NCBI RefSeq assembly: GCF_000620145.1
Contig: NZ_JHVM01000003.1
Coordinates: forward strand, 434,001-498,000
DNA from: Deefgea rivuli DSM 18356
GTDB taxonomy: Bacteria; Pseudomonadota; Gammaproteobacteria; Burkholderiales; Chitinibacteraceae
Reading direction: 5' to 3'
DNA length: 64,000 bases
Shown here one piece after another: positions 32,640 to 42,909 of this stretch. Both the position numbers and the translations under genes were made by a program. The notes under the pieces are model-generated. The model was not told where the DNA came from, searched no databases, and was given only the letters and a program-made list of their open reading frames with translations. How positions within the stretch are numbered: the first letter of the stretch is position 1; each line of letters starts with the position of its first letter.

Positions 32640-35015
32640 CTACTCAGCTTTTCCGCCTCGCGCCAAGAACAACCACGTCTCAATGACGGTATCGGGGTTC
32701 AGCGAAATCGTTTCAATACCTTCTTCCACCAACCACTGCGCAAAATCAGGATGATCCGATGGGCCTTGACCACAAATGCCTACATATTTCCCCAGCTTGC
32801 GACACGCTTTGATCGACATTGACAACATCGCTTTGACCGCTTCATTACGCTCATCAAAGCTTGTTGAAACCGGGCCGCCCGAATCGCGATCAATCCCCAA
32901 AGTCAGCTGCGTCATATCATTCGAGCCAATCGAGAAACCATCAAAATATTGCAAGAATTGCTCAGCCAATACCGCATTGGCAGGGATTTCGCACATCATA
33001 ATGACGCGCAAACCATTTTCGCCGCGTTTTAAGCCGTTGCGCTCGAGCAATTCAATGACGCATTCAGCTTCTTTTAAAGTACGTACGAAAGGAATCATCA
33101 CTTCGATATTGGTCAAGCCCATCACGTCGCGGACTTTTTTCACGGCGCGGCATTCAAGCTCAAAACAATCGCGAAACGATTTATCCACATAGCGCGCCGC
33201 GCCACGGAAACCAATCATTGGATTTTCTTCATGCGGCTCGTATTCAGCACCACCAAGCAAATTGGCGTATTCATTCGATTTGAAATCAGACAAACGCACA
33301 ATGACTTTTTTCGGATAAAACGCCGCACCCAAAGTGGCAATGCCTTCAGCAATTTTATCGATATAAAAATCAATGGCCGAACGATAACCCGCGATGCGCT
33401 CTTCGACTTGCGATTTGAGTGGTTCGGCCAGATTTGGGTACGCCAGCAGCGCTTTCGGATGAATCCCGATCATGCGGTTGATAATGAATTCCAAACGCGC
33501 CAAGCCGACGCCTTCATTGGGCAATTGGCAGAAATCAAAAGCCAACTCAGGATTGCCGACATTCATCATAATTTTAACCGGTGCGGCAGGCAGCGTTTGC
33601 AGCGCAACATCGAGCCGCTCAAACTTGAGCAAGCCTTCATACACAAACCCAGCGTCGCCCTCAGAGCACGACACGGTCACCTCATCGCCTTCACGCAGCA
33701 TTTGCGTTGCATCGCCGCAACCGACGACCGCGGGAATACCCAGCTCACGCGCAATAATCGCTGCGTGGCAGGTTCGGCCACCGCGATTAGTGACAATCGC
33801 CGCCGCGCGTTTCATGACAGGTTCCCAATCTGGATCAGTCATATCCGACACCAACACGTCTCCAGCTTGCACGCGATCCATTTCCGACACATCGCGAATA
33901 ATCCGTACCTTGCCTTGGCCAATTTTCTGACCAATCGCGCGACCTTCGGTCATGATGCGGCTGGTTTCTAGCATGCGAAATTTGGTGAGCTTATCCGAGC
34001 CAAATTCTTGCGATTTCACCGTTTCTGGCCGCGCTTGCAAGATATACAACTTGCCATCAATGCCATCACGCCCCCATTCCACATCCATTGGGCGGCCGTA
34101 GTGTTGCTCGATAATCACTGCGTAGCGCGCTAATTCCTCGACTTCGGCATCGGTGATCGAGAACTGATGGCGATCTTCTTTGGATACCGCGACCGTTTTA
34201 ACCGATTTACCAGCCACAGATTCAACATCAAATTCCATCTTCAATGCTTTACCGCCCAAGTGACGACGCACAATCGCTGGGCGACCTGCGGCCAGTGTTG
34301 GCTTGTGCACAAAAAACTCATCGGGATTCACTGCGCCTTGTACCACCGTCTCGCCCAGACCATACGAAGCGGTGACAAACACCACCTGATCGAAACCCGA
34401 TTCGGTATCAATGGTGAAGAGTACCCCCGCCGCGCCCTTGTCCGACCTGACCATCCGCTGTATACCCGCCGATAGTGCGACGATTTTATGATCGAAACCT
34501 TTATGTACGCGATACGCAATCGCGCGGTCGTTATACAGCGACGCAAATACCTGCTTCATTGCATCGACGACGTTTTGGTAACCAACGATATTCAAAAACG
34601 TCTCTTGCTGGCCTGCAAATGACGCGTCAGGCAAATCCTCAGCAGTGGCCGATGAGCGCACCGCAACGGTGACGTCATCACCCAAATTCGCATAATGCTC
34701 GGCCATCTCAAGCTCAAGCTGAGCAGGCAATGGTGTTGCCATAATCCAATCACGAATTTGCTTACCGACGACAGCGAGTTGCTTCACATCATCGACATCT
34801 AATGTACTTAAAATCGTATCAATACGTTCAGCCAAACCGCTTTGCGCCAGAAAAATACGATAAGCCTCAGCGGAGGTCGCAAAACCACCCGGCACTCGAA
34901 CACCTTTTTCGGTCAACTGCGAAATCATTTCGCCTAAAGAAGCATTTTTCCCGCCCACTTTTTCTACGTCATGCATGCGTAGCTGAGCGAAATCGAGTAC
35001 GTATTTTTCAGTCAT
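32640..35015 (-). CDS. ppsA: Phosphoenolpyruvate synthase
   Basis: PpsA converts pyruvate, ATP and water to PEP, AMP and phosphate for gluconeogenesis. From ATG 35015 the product has 791 residues. It has an N-terminal ATP-grasp domain ([13 protein letters not shown]), the phosphohistidine swivel domain [24 protein letters not shown] with its catalytic His, and a C-terminal PEP-utilising barrel with [17 protein letters not shown]. The 26-codon upstream extension is not conserved. It is divergent from ppsR, whose product switches it on and off. Confidence 0.95.
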   Translation of the reverse strand: MTEKYVLDFAQLRMHDVEKVGGKNASLGEMISQLTEKGVRVPGGFATSAEAYRIFLAQSGLAERIDTILSTLDVDDVKQLAVVGKQIRDWIMATPLPAQLELEMAEHYANLGDDVTVAVRSSATAEDLPDASFAGQQETFLNIVGYQNVVDAMKQVFASLYNDRAIAYRVHKGFDHKIVALSAGIQRMVRSDKGAAGVLFTIDTESGFDQVVFVTASYGLGETVVQGAVNPDEFFVHKPTLAAGRPAIVRRHLGGKALKMEFDVESVAGKSVKTVAVSKEDRHQFSITDAEVEELARYAVIIEQHYGRPMDVEWGRDGIDGKLYILQARPETVKSQEFGSDKLTKFRMLETSRIMTEGRAIGQKIGQGKVRIIRDVSEMDRVQAGDVLVSDMTDPDWEPVMKRAAAIVTNRGGRTCHAAIIARELGIPAVVGCGDATQMLREGDEVTVSCSEGDAGFVYEGLLKFERLDVALQTLPAAPVKIMMNVGNPELAFDFCQLPNEGVGLARLEFIINRMIGIHPKALLAYPNLAEPLKSQVEERIAGYRSAIDFYIDKIAEGIATLGAAFYPKKVIVRLSDFKSNEYANLLGGAEYEPHEENPMIGFRGAARYVDKSFRDCFELECRAVKKVRDVMGLTNIEVMIPFVRTLKEAECVIELLERNGLKRGENGLRVIMMCEIPANAVLAEQFLQYFDGFSIGSNDMTQLTLGIDRDSGGPVSTSFDERNEAVKAMLSMSIKACRKLGKYVGICGQGPSDHPDFAQWLVEEGIETISLNPDTVIETWLFLARGGKAE

Positions 35016-35174
35016 CTGCTTGGCCCTTATTTGTTTAAATGCTGCATTGCAAAATTTTCTTTTCCAGTTTAGCTTTTTAGATGCAGAAGCCAAGTCGGGA
35101 ATTACCTTAACAGGACTTACCTTTACTGGTTTTCCTGCGCATTGCGCGGTATTCTAAAAACAACAGGGGGAACT

Positions 35175-35993
35175 ATGCGCCGCACTGCTTTTTTTATTTC
35201 AGATCGAACAGGAATTACCGCCGAAATCCTCGGCCATTCATTGCTATCGCAATTTGAAGACGTCGACTTTAATCGGATCACACTACCGTTTGTCGATACG
35301 ATTGCCAAAGCCGATCAAGTCGCGTTGGATATCCGCCGCCATGCGGTCGTTGATGGCTGTCGACCTTTGGTGTTTAGTACGATTGTTGACCCGATTTTGC
35401 GTAAACGCATCTTGGTTGAAGATGCGCTGACCATTGATTTTTTGGAAAAATTTATCGGCCCAATCGAAGAGGAGCTTGGAGTTGAATCAACGCATACCGT
35501 GGGTCGCTCTCACTCCATCGGTAATTTCGAAGAATACAAAAATCGCATTGATGCAGTGAATTTTTCAATCAATCACGACGATGGCATCATGCCGCGCGAT
35601 TTAGCCGAGGCTGATTTGATTTTGGTGGGTGTGTCTCGCTCAGGCAAAACCCCCACCTGCCTTTATCTCGCGTTGCAATTTGGTATCAAAGCCGCCAATT
35701 ACCCGCTCACACCAGAAGATTTTGGCCAGCACACTCTGCCAAGATTATTACTCCCCTATCGCAACAAACTCTTTGGCCTAACGATAGATCCTGTGCGTTT
35801 GCAGCAAATTCGCGAAGAACGCAAGCCCGACAGCCGCTATTGCGCGCTCGAAACCTGTCAATTTGAAGTCGCCGAAGCCGAAGCTTTGCTACGCCATGTA
35901 GGGGTGCCCTATTTGAATGCAACCAAAATGTCGATTGAAGAATTATCGACCACCATCATGCATCGCACGGGTATCAAGCGCCGCACTTACTAA
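35175..35993 (+). CDS. ppsR: PEP synthase regulatory kinase/pyrophosphorylase
   Basis: PpsR (DUF299) inactivates PpsA by ADP-dependent threonine phosphorylation and reactivates it by Pi-dependent dephosphorylation. The 272-residue protein starts MRRTAFFISDRTGITAEILG and has the P-loop GVSRSGKTPT. ATG 35175 has an ideal ribosome site (AGGGGG, 6 bp upstream); the frame 33 bp longer is unlikely. It is divergent from its target gene ppsA. Its last ~45 bases are echoed in the DNA just downstream. Confidence 0.94.
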   Translation: MRRTAFFISDRTGITAEILGHSLLSQFEDVDFNRITLPFVDTIAKADQVALDIRRHAVVDGCRPLVFSTIVDPILRKRILVEDALTIDFLEKFIGPIEEELGVESTHTVGRSHSIGNFEEYKNRIDAVNFSINHDDGIMPRDLAEADLILVGVSRSGKTPTCLYLALQFGIKAANYPLTPEDFGQHTLPRLLLPYRNKLFGLTIDPVRLQQIREERKPDSRYCALETCQFEVAEAEALLRHVGVPYLNATKMSIEELSTTIMHRTGIKRRTY

Positions 35994-36155
35994 CAAGTAA
36001 ATACATTTCAACTGAGTGATTTATCACCACACCACCATCATGAATAGATACTGGCACCAAGCGTCGCACCCTACTAACGAGTAAGTACATCTCAGCTAAA
36101 AGACTCATCACCACAATCATGAAGGGGTACTGGCATCAAACGCTGCACGGACCAA
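35952..36155 (+). repeat. Three degenerate tandem copies of the ppsR 3' end
   Basis: The segment starting ACCATCATG inside ppsR (35952) recurs at 36034 (ACCATCATG) and 36113 (ACAATCATG), with spacings of 82 and 79 bp. Each copy continues with CTGGCA/CGGGTA, then TCAAGCGCCGCAC-like DNA, and copies 1 and 2 share ACTAACAAGTAAATACAT and ACTAACGAGTAAGTACAT. Only copy 1 is coding; the others are pseudo-repeats of the C-terminal codons plus trailer. The rest of the 35994-36309 gap (316 bp) holds no gene and should contain the minC promoter. Confidence 0.8.
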
Positions 36156-36309
36156 GCCCCATATACAAACTCTTGTCACGATAAGCCATTAAAACCTGCG
36201 ATTTAGGCTGTTTTTCTGCAAAAAAATCGCTTACAGGTAAACACAGCTTCCTAGCATTGCGCTGAGACGGTAAACTGCGTTTTTACGCCGTTGTGACGCC
36301 ACTATTTAT

Positions 36310-37029
36310 ATGACCAGCTTTGCTTATACCGATGATTCGGTGAATGTATTTGAGTTCAAAAGTACCAGCACCAAACTCACCGCCTTCGTGCCGACAACGC
36401 TAGAGCCAGAAAAACTCATTCTTGCATTGCAAAATCAGCTCGGCGATGGCGAACACTTCCTGTCTGATGAACAAATTGCACTCGATTTTAGCCAGCTCGC
36501 CAGCATTCCATCGGCGATTGAAATCGTCGCTCTCATTAGTTTATTGCGCCAATTTCATTTGTATCCGGTAGTGGCACAAGGCGGCAATATCGATCAGCAA
36601 GTCGCCGCCAAAGAAGCAGGCCTCGTCGTTTTGCTCGATAGTGGCATCACACCCGCTGCCGCACCCGTAGCTGAACCCGTGGCAGCACCGAGCGCGATGA
36701 TTATTGATCGTCCAGTTCGCACCGGTCAGCAGGTCTACGCTAAAGGCTGCGATTTAATCGTACTGGCCTTGGTATCACACGGCGCAGAAGTGATTGCCGA
36801 CGGCAATATTCATGTCTACGCCCCCTTACGTGGCCGCGCCCTTGCTGGTGCTCGTGGCGATACCAGCGCGCGAATTTTCACCACCTGCATGGAAGCTGAA
36901 CTTGTTTCAGTCGCTGGGGTCTATCGCTCGCTCGACGAAGACTTGCCAACGTCTATCGCAGGCAAGCCCAGTCAAATTTTCCTCGATCAGGACAAGCTCG
37001 TGATCGAAGCGTTACAACAAACCAATTAA
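36310..37029 (+). CDS. minC: Septum site-determining protein MinC
   Basis: MinC blocks FtsZ ring assembly away from mid-cell when recruited to membrane by MinD. The 239-residue protein has an N-terminal FtsZ-inhibiting domain, a linker rich in Pro/Ala at about 115-135, and a C-terminal beta-helix domain with the conserved [27 protein letters not shown] region (in two adjoining motifs) and [10 protein letters not shown]. It is followed by minD and minE in the standard order. Confidence 0.95.
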   Translation: MTSFAYTDDSVNVFEFKSTSTKLTAFVPTTLEPEKLILALQNQLGDGEHFLSDEQIALDFSQLASIPSAIEIVALISLLRQFHLYPVVAQGGNIDQQVAAKEAGLVVLLDSGITPAAAPVAEPVAAPSAMIIDRPVRTGQQVYAKGCDLIVLALVSHGAEVIADGNIHVYAPLRGRALAGARGDTSARIFTTCMEAELVSVAGVYRSLDEDLPTSIAGKPSQIFLDQDKLVIEALQQTN

Positions 37030-37065
37030 ATCGCACACTAAATTCAATTATCCCAGGGGAACTCT

Positions 37066-37875
37066 GTGGCAAAAATCGTAGTAGTAACATCAGGCAAAGG
37101 TGGCGTTGGCAAAACGACAACTAGCGCCAGCTTTGCTTCCGGCTTGGCTTTGCGCGGCTTCAAAACTGCCGTTATCGACTTTGACGTGGGCCTGCGTAAT
37201 CTTGATTTAATCATGGGTTGCGAGCGCCGCGTCGTATATGACTTTGTCAATGTCATCCAAGGCGAAGCCAGCTTGCGCCAAGCACTGATTAAAGACAAAA
37301 ACTGCGACAATCTGTTTGTGCTGCCCGCCTCGCAAACACGCGATAAAGATGCGCTATCAAAAGAAGGCGTGGAAAAAGTACTCAAAGAACTTGAGCACGA
37401 CGGCTTTGATTACATCATTTGCGACAGTCCAGCGGGTATCGAAACGGGCGCATTCTTGGCACTTTACTACGCCGACGAAGCGATTGTCGTCACCAATCCT
37501 GAAGTCTCATCCGTACGTGATTCAGACCGCATCATCGGCATTTTGGATGCAAAATCCAAACGCGCTGAAGACGGCGGCTCAGTTAAAACGCATTTGTTGA
37601 TTACACGTTACAGCCCGGCGCGTGTTGAAAGCGGCGAAATGCTATCGCTCGACGACGTACAGCATTTGCTACGCATTTCATTGATCGGGATTATTCCAGA
37701 ATCGGAAGCGGTTTTGCAGGCATCTAATGCCGGTATGCCAGCGATCCACAATGCGGGCACCGATGTGTCGGAAGCCTACAAAGACGTGGTTGCGCGCTTC
37801 TTAGGTGAAGACAAGCCGATGCGCTTTATTGAAGTACCAAAGGCACCGTTCTGGAAACGGTTGTTTGGGGGTTAA
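37066..37875 (+). CDS. minD: Septum site-determining ATPase MinD
   Basis: MinD is the membrane-binding ATPase that oscillates pole to pole and recruits MinC. The 269-residue protein has the deviant Walker A KGGVGKTTTSA, the switch region VIDFDVGLRNLD and a C-terminal amphipathic membrane-targeting helix (FWKRLFGG). It starts with GTG at 37066 preceded by AGGGGA. Only 3 bp separate it from minE. Confidence 0.96.
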   Translation: MAKIVVVTSGKGGVGKTTTSASFASGLALRGFKTAVIDFDVGLRNLDLIMGCERRVVYDFVNVIQGEASLRQALIKDKNCDNLFVLPASQTRDKDALSKEGVEKVLKELEHDGFDYIICDSPAGIETGAFLALYYADEAIVVTNPEVSSVRDSDRIIGILDAKSKRAEDGGSVKTHLLITRYSPARVESGEMLSLDDVQHLLRISLIGIIPESEAVLQASNAGMPAIHNAGTDVSEAYKDVVARFLGEDKPMRFIEVPKAPFWKRLFGG

Positions 37876-37878
37876 GCG

Positions 37879-38142
37879 ATGTCGATTCTGAGCTACTTTT
37901 TTGGCGAAAAGAAAAAAACCGCCAACGTTGCGCGCGAGCGTTTGCAAATTATTTTGGCGCATGAACGCAGCAGCCATAACACCACACCGGATTATTTGCC
38001 GCAGCTGCAACGTGAATTATTAGAAGTCATTTCTAAATACGTCGCGATCAATCCAGAAGACATTCAAATTCAACTGGAACGCAAAGACGATTTTGAAGTA
38101 CTTGAACTCAATATCGTTCTGCCAGAGCACCACAAGCGTTAA
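37879..38142 (+). CDS. minE: Cell division topological specificity factor MinE
   Basis: MinE stimulates MinD ATPase and confines MinCD to the poles. The 87-residue protein has the N-terminal membrane-binding segment ([22 protein letters not shown]), the anti-MinCD helix with LQIILAHER, and the C-terminal dimerisation domain starting [17 protein letters not shown]. It is the third gene of the min operon and is followed by a terminator at 38172. Confidence 0.95.
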   Translation: MSILSYFFGEKKKTANVARERLQIILAHERSSHNTTPDYLPQLQRELLEVISKYVAINPEDIQIQLERKDDFEVLELNIVLPEHHKR

Positions 38143-38171
38143 TTATTACGACGCTTCATAGTAAGACCTCT

Positions 38172-38201
38172 AAGGGTTCAGCCAATGGCTGAGCCCTTTT
38201 T
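38172..38201 (+). terminator. Intrinsic terminator of the min operon
   Basis: AAGGGTTCAGCC, loop AAT, GGCTGAGCCCTTTTT: a GC-rich stem followed by five T residues, 30 bp after minE. Confidence 0.88.
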
Positions 38202-38316
38202 GTATTGCGCCATCCAACGCAAGAACAGGCTGTGCGCCGTATGCAATGTTATACTGATTACACATTAATATTGACCAGAAGAAGCTGCGGCTTCTCTACA
38301 GCACGTAAAGGCTCGT

Positions 38317-39126
38317 ATGACTATCACCATTAAAACTGCCGAAGAAATTGAAAAAATGCGCGTTGCTGGCCGTCTAGGCAGCGAAGTGCTCGACTACATC
38401 ACGCCATTTATCAAACCAGGTGTGACGACCGAAGAAATCGATCGCCTTTGCCACGAGTATATGATTAATGTGCAGGGTACTATCCCAGCCCCCTTGAACT
38501 ACTGCCCTCCTGGCTATATACCCTACCCAAAATCAATCTGCACCTCAGTCAACAATGTGATTTGTCACGGTATTCCAAACGAGAAACCACTTAAAAATGG
38601 CGACGTGGTCAATCTGGATATTACCGTCATCAAAGACGGTTACCACGGCGACAATAGCCGCATGTATCTGGTCGGCGACAATGTTGCAACCCACGCCAAA
38701 CGCCTGTCGCAAGTGACATTTGATTGCATGTGGATTGGGATCGACCAAGTGAAAGCCGGTGCGCGTTTAGGCGATATTGGCGCGGCGATTCAAAAATACG
38801 CCGAAAAAGCCGGTTATTCAGTCGTACGTGAATTCTGTGGCCACGGCATTGGCGCCGTATTTCACGAAGAGCCACAAGTATTGCATTACGGCAAAGCTGG
38901 GACTGGCGTTGAACTCAAAGCAGGGATGATTTTCACAATTGAACCGATGATTAACGCGGGTAAACGCGAAATCAAACAAATGAGCGATGGTTGGACGATC
39001 GTCACCAAAGATCGCAGTCTGTCGGCACAATGGGAGCATACGATACTCGTCACCGAAACGGGCTACGAGGTATTGACCGTATCCGCAGGCACCCCGCCAC
39101 GCCCAGAGAAATACCTACTCGCATAA
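38317..39126 (+). CDS. map: Type I methionine aminopeptidase
   Basis: Map removes the N-terminal Met from nascent proteins. The 269-residue protein has the dimetal ligands of the pita-bread fold: Asp pair in VNLDITVIKDGYHGDNSRM, His in GHGIGAVFHEEP, Glu in FTIEPMIN, and the last Glu in QWEHTILVTE. No N-terminal zinc-finger extension is present, as usual for bacterial type Ia. It lies between the min operon and glnD and has its own terminator. Confidence 0.95.
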   Translation: MTITIKTAEEIEKMRVAGRLGSEVLDYITPFIKPGVTTEEIDRLCHEYMINVQGTIPAPLNYCPPGYIPYPKSICTSVNNVICHGIPNEKPLKNGDVVNLDITVIKDGYHGDNSRMYLVGDNVATHAKRLSQVTFDCMWIGIDQVKAGARLGDIGAAIQKYAEKAGYSVVREFCGHGIGAVFHEEPQVLHYGKAGTGVELKAGMIFTIEPMINAGKREIKQMSDGWTIVTKDRSLSAQWEHTILVTETGYEVLTVSAGTPPRPEKYLLA

Positions 39127-39131
39127 TACAC

Positions 39132-39155
39132 ACGCCCTCGTTTGAGGGCGTTTTT
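39132..39155 (+). terminator. Intrinsic terminator of map
   Basis: ACGCCCTC, loop, GAGGGCGTTTTT: compact hairpin plus T run, 5 bp beyond the map stop. Confidence 0.88.
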
Positions 39156-39178
39156 AAATCTAAAGATTAAAAACGATT

Positions 39179-39334
39179 GGATCACGAAAGATACGAAAAA
39201 AAGCCGAAAAAAAGCAAAAAAACCCCGTAGGAAACCCAAAAAAGCGCTGCCCAAATGAATTAATGATTTGTTTGTTTTTTTGCCTTTTTTTCGTGCCTTT
39301 CGTGTTACGACTTTTTTCGTGTCTTTCGTGATCC
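39179..39334. repeat. CACGAA/TTCGTG inverted-repeat element, copy B
   Basis: GGATCACGAAAGATACGAAA at 39179 is mirrored by the segment ending 39334, which reads TTTCGTGTCTTTCGTGATCC. Between them lie further TTCGTG units and A/T-rich DNA. The arms agree at all but one position over 23 bases. It ends 28 bp before glnD, so it may separate glnD from map transcription. Confidence 0.7.
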
Positions 39335-39362
39335 CGCCTTTTTGCAGTTGGAGTTTGCCGCC

Positions 39363-41927
39363 ATGCGCTCGGTTAGTGCCATTCGTGAATCCTATGCCAG
39401 CGCCAAGATCGCGCTGCGTGATCGTTTTGATGTTCCCACTAAGGCTGCGCCTTTATTGAATGCGCTGGCGCATTTAACCGACAAAACCTTGGCAGAGCTA
39501 TGGGAACGCCACGAATTCACGCCCGATGTATTGCTCTGTGCGGTAGGTGGCTATGGGCGTGGTGAGCTATACCCCTATTCCGACATTGATCTGCTGATGT
39601 TACTGCCTGATCAGCCCAGCCCAGCACTTCTAGAAAAGCTGGAAGTACTCATCGGTGAGCTGTGGGATATTGGCCTTGAAGTCGGCCACTCGGTGCGCAC
39701 GACGACCGATTGCTTGTATGAAGCCGAGCGAGACATTACCGTACAAACAGCGCTATTAGAAACGCGGGTTTTATCCGGCGACAAGCAGCGCTTTAACGAG
39801 TTTATGGACACCGTCCATCGGCATATTGATCCCAAAGAATTCTTCGAAGCCAAGCTGATTGAGCAGCAATCACGCTACGGCCGTTTTCAAAATGCAACGT
39901 ATAAACTCGAACCGAATATCAAGGAAGCGCCCGGCGGCTTGCGCGACCTGCATTTAATCGGCTGGATTGCCGCCAGCCAGCGCCTTGGCCGTGATTGGCA
40001 TTCGCTTGCCGCGCTCGGCATTTTAACTTTTGAAGAAAACAGCAAACTCTGCGAAGCCGAACGCGTGCTACGCACCTATCGCATCGCGCTGCATTGGCGC
40101 GCCAAACGCCGCGAAGATCGGATTTTATTCGACTATCAACACGCGCTCGCCAAAGATTTTGGCTTTGACGACCTTTCTACGGCAGGCCGGATTACGCAGC
40201 GCGCCTCTGAGGCGCTGATGGCCGAGTATTACTTGGCGGCGCGAATTATCACGCAGCTGGTTCCCGTCTTGGTGCATGCGCTGCGGCAGCGGATTTATTC
40301 GTACCTGAGCAATACCACGCCGGTGAACGACGATTTTTATATTCGTGACGGCCTGCTGGCAATTCATGACCCCGAATTATTTAACAAAAATCCATCGGCG
40401 ATTTTGGCGCTGTTTTTGCACTTAGAACAACGCCGCGAAGCGACCGATATCGCGCCCGAAACACTGCGCGCACTGTGGCATGCACGCGAACTCATTAATG
40501 ATGAATTTCTAGAAAATCCGCACAATAGACAGCTTTTTATCGCGCTATTTCGCGAACCGCGCGGCTTGACGCGCATTTTGCGCCGCATGAATCAATATGG
40601 CGTATTAGGCCGTTACATCCCCGAATTTGGCGATATTGTGGGCCGCATGCAGCATGATTTATTTCACGTTTATACCGTCGACGAGCATATTTTGATGGTG
40701 CTACGCAATATGCGCCGCTTTGCTGTACCGGCGTTTACGCATGAATATCCGCTGTGCTCCAAGCTGATCGAAGAATTTAAACATCCTGAAGTGCTGTATT
40801 TGGCGGCGCTGTTTCACGATATCGGCAAGGGGCGTGGCGGCGATCACTCGCAAATTGGCGAAAATATCACACGAGACTGGTGCAGCAAGCATCCACTGCC
40901 AGTGGAAGACACTGATTTAATCGTTTGGCTGGTACGCCATCATTTAACCATGTCATCCGTCGCGCAAAAACAAGACGTTTACGATCCTGATGTCATTACC
41001 GAGTTTGCCGAGCTCGTCGGCGATGTGCGCCATTTGAACGCGCTGTATTTACTCACAGTGGCCGATATTCGCGGCACCAGCCCGAAAGTATGGAATGCGT
41101 GGAAAGCCAAACTCCTCGAAGATTTGTTTAAAGCGACCCAGCGTTTTCTGAACCGCGAAAGCGGTCATTCATGGTTGAGTGAACGACAAGAAGAAGCACT
41201 AAGACTATTGCGTTTGTACGGCCTGCGTAACGATGCGCACGATGAATTTTGGGCGCTGCTCGACACTGTCTACTTCCTACGCCACGACGCGCGCGATATT
41301 GCATGGCATACCCGCATGCTGTTTAATCGCACGCACAGTGAAGAAACCGTGGTGCGCGCCAAATTGTCCGAATCGGGCGAAGGCCTACAAGTCGTGATTT
41401 ACGGCCCCGATCAAGCCGATTTATTCGTACAAATTTGTAGCTTTTTTGAGCGCGCGGGTTATTCCATCTTCGACGCACAAATTCATACGACACACCACGG
41501 CTATGCACTCGACACCTTTTATGTGTTCATTCCCGACAGCCTGCACGCCTCGTATCGCGACTTAATTAATTATGTTGAGTACGAGTTGAGCGAACGAATT
41601 AATCAGAAAAAGCCAATCCAAGCCGCCGCCTGTGGCCGTTTATCGCGCCAACAAAAACACTTCCCGATCAAAACACACGTCCAAATTCGCCCAGATGATA
41701 AAGGCAAGTATTCGGTGCTCTCAGTCGTTACCGGCGACCGACCCGGTCTACTTTCCACCATCGCCCGCATTTTGGCCGCCAATCGCATCGAGATTCAATC
41801 GGCCAAAATTATGACGCTGGGCGAGCGCGCTGAAGATAATTTCTTAATCTCGGGCCGCGTACTGAATGATGAAAAAGTCGTTTTACAATTAGAAAATGAG
41901 TTGCTACAAGCTTTAACTCAAAAATAA
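39363..41927 (+). CDS. glnD: Bifunctional PII uridylyltransferase/uridylyl-removing enzyme
   Basis: GlnD is the primary glutamine sensor: it uridylylates PII at low glutamine and removes UMP at high glutamine. The ~854-residue protein has a nucleotidyltransferase domain (VGGYGRGELYPYSDIDLLML), a helical linker, an HD hydrolase domain (ALFHDIGKGRGGDHSQIG) and two C-terminal ACT domains (VVIYGPDQADLF and VVTGDRPGLLSTIARI). I prefer ATG 39363 with GGAG upstream over an earlier TTG in the same frame. Confidence 0.95.
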   Translation: MRSVSAIRESYASAKIALRDRFDVPTKAAPLLNALAHLTDKTLAELWERHEFTPDVLLCAVGGYGRGELYPYSDIDLLMLLPDQPSPALLEKLEVLIGELWDIGLEVGHSVRTTTDCLYEAERDITVQTALLETRVLSGDKQRFNEFMDTVHRHIDPKEFFEAKLIEQQSRYGRFQNATYKLEPNIKEAPGGLRDLHLIGWIAASQRLGRDWHSLAALGILTFEENSKLCEAERVLRTYRIALHWRAKRREDRILFDYQHALAKDFGFDDLSTAGRITQRASEALMAEYYLAARIITQLVPVLVHALRQRIYSYLSNTTPVNDDFYIRDGLLAIHDPELFNKNPSAILALFLHLEQRREATDIAPETLRALWHARELINDEFLENPHNRQLFIALFREPRGLTRILRRMNQYGVLGRYIPEFGDIVGRMQHDLFHVYTVDEHILMVLRNMRRFAVPAFTHEYPLCSKLIEEFKHPEVLYLAALFHDIGKGRGGDHSQIGENITRDWCSKHPLPVEDTDLIVWLVRHHLTMSSVAQKQDVYDPDVITEFAELVGDVRHLNALYLLTVADIRGTSPKVWNAWKAKLLEDLFKATQRFLNRESGHSWLSERQEEALRLLRLYGLRNDAHDEFWALLDTVYFLRHDARDIAWHTRMLFNRTHSEETVVRAKLSESGEGLQVVIYGPDQADLFVQICSFFERAGYSIFDAQIHTTHHGYALDTFYVFIPDSLHASYRDLINYVEYELSERINQKKPIQAAACGRLSRQQKHFPIKTHVQIRPDDKGKYSVLSVVTGDRPGLLSTIARILAANRIEIQSAKIMTLGERAEDNFLISGRVLNDEKVVLQLENELLQALTQK

Positions 41928-41949
41928 ACCAAGCCACAAGGAGAGCATA

Positions 41950-42819
41950 ATGCGTTGGGATAAAATGCCGGAAGACCATAGCAATGTTGAAGATCGTCGC
42001 GCCAGTGGTGGCTCAAGTCGGCGTGGCGGTGGCAAGCTTAGTCTCGCGGGCATCGCCATCGTCGTTGTGATTGGCTTAGTGATGGGAAAAAACCCCGTCG
42101 AAATTCTCGGCATGGTCATGCAATGGCCTGAAGGCAGCGCGCCTACCCAGCAAGCCGGCCCCGTCAATACCGCCACCGACAACGATCAAGTCAAATCGCA
42201 AGCCGTGAAAACGCTCACCGACACCCAAGACACTTGGACTACTATTTTTGCGCAATCAGGCGAAAAATATCAGCAACCGAAAATGGTGTTGTTCCGCAAT
42301 GGCGTGCAAACCGCCTGCGGCAGCGCCACCTCGGCCGTCGGCCCCTTCTACTGCCCGGGCGATAGCAAGGTGTACCTCGACTTAGGCTTTTTTGATGAAA
42401 TGCACAAAAAGCTCGGCGCACCAGGCGACTTTGCGCAAGCCTATGTGATCGCGCATGAAGTCGGCCATCACATTCAAAATCTAACAGGCATTTCCGGCCA
42501 AGTGCATCAAAAACAACAGCAGCTTTCCAAAGCAAAAGGCAATGAACTCTCGGTGCGGCTCGAATTACAAGCCGATTGCTACGCTGGCGTTTGGGGATAT
42601 TACGCAGCCAAAAAAGGCTTGGTAGAAACGGGGGATATGGAAGAAGCGCTGAATGCCGCCAATGCGATTGGCGATGACACCTTGCAAAAAAACGCTGGCC
42701 ACAGCGTGATGCCCGATTCTTTCACGCACGGCACGTCCGCTCAGCGCATGACTTGGTTTAAGCGCGGTATGGACAGCGGCAACCCACAAGAATGCGATAC
42801 ATTCAAGTCGGCTATCTAG
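41950..42819 (+). CDS. Putative neutral zinc metallopeptidase (YpfJ family)
   Basis: The 289-residue protein belongs to the Zn_peptidase (PF04228-type) family. A hydrophilic Gly/Arg-rich N terminus precedes one membrane span at about residues 34-52, and a periplasmic domain with HEXXH as AHEVGHHIQN follows. Downstream ELQADCYAGVWGYYA carries the likely third ligand. An AGGAG ribosome site lies 7 bp before ATG 41950. It follows glnD by 22 bp and could be co-transcribed. The physiological substrate is not known. Confidence 0.88.
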   Translation: MRWDKMPEDHSNVEDRRASGGSSRRGGGKLSLAGIAIVVVIGLVMGKNPVEILGMVMQWPEGSAPTQQAGPVNTATDNDQVKSQAVKTLTDTQDTWTTIFAQSGEKYQQPKMVLFRNGVQTACGSATSAVGPFYCPGDSKVYLDLGFFDEMHKKLGAPGDFAQAYVIAHEVGHHIQNLTGISGQVHQKQQQLSKAKGNELSVRLELQADCYAGVWGYYAAKKGLVETGDMEEALNAANAIGDDTLQKNAGHSVMPDSFTHGTSAQRMTWFKRGMDSGNPQECDTFKSAI

Positions 42820-42870
42820 GTATAGAGCGCTAGCCATTATTAGTAGATACTTAGAAAGCAATACCCCAAC

Positions 42871-42903
42871 AAAAACCCCAGCAAATGCTGGGATTTTTTA
42901 AAA
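42871..42903 (+). terminator. Intrinsic terminator
   Basis: CCCAGCA, loop AA, TGCTGGG followed by ATTTTTT, about 50 bp after the metallopeptidase stop. Confidence 0.85.
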
Positions 42904-42909
42904 CAAATC

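Noticed and set aside
32393-32683. 96-codon frame between astC and ppsA
   Set aside because: It overlaps the end of ppsA and runs through the ppsA terminator hairpin; no ribosome site.
33231-33971. 246-codon plus-strand frame
   Set aside because: Fully antisense to ppsA, whose catalytic motifs are intact in the other strand.
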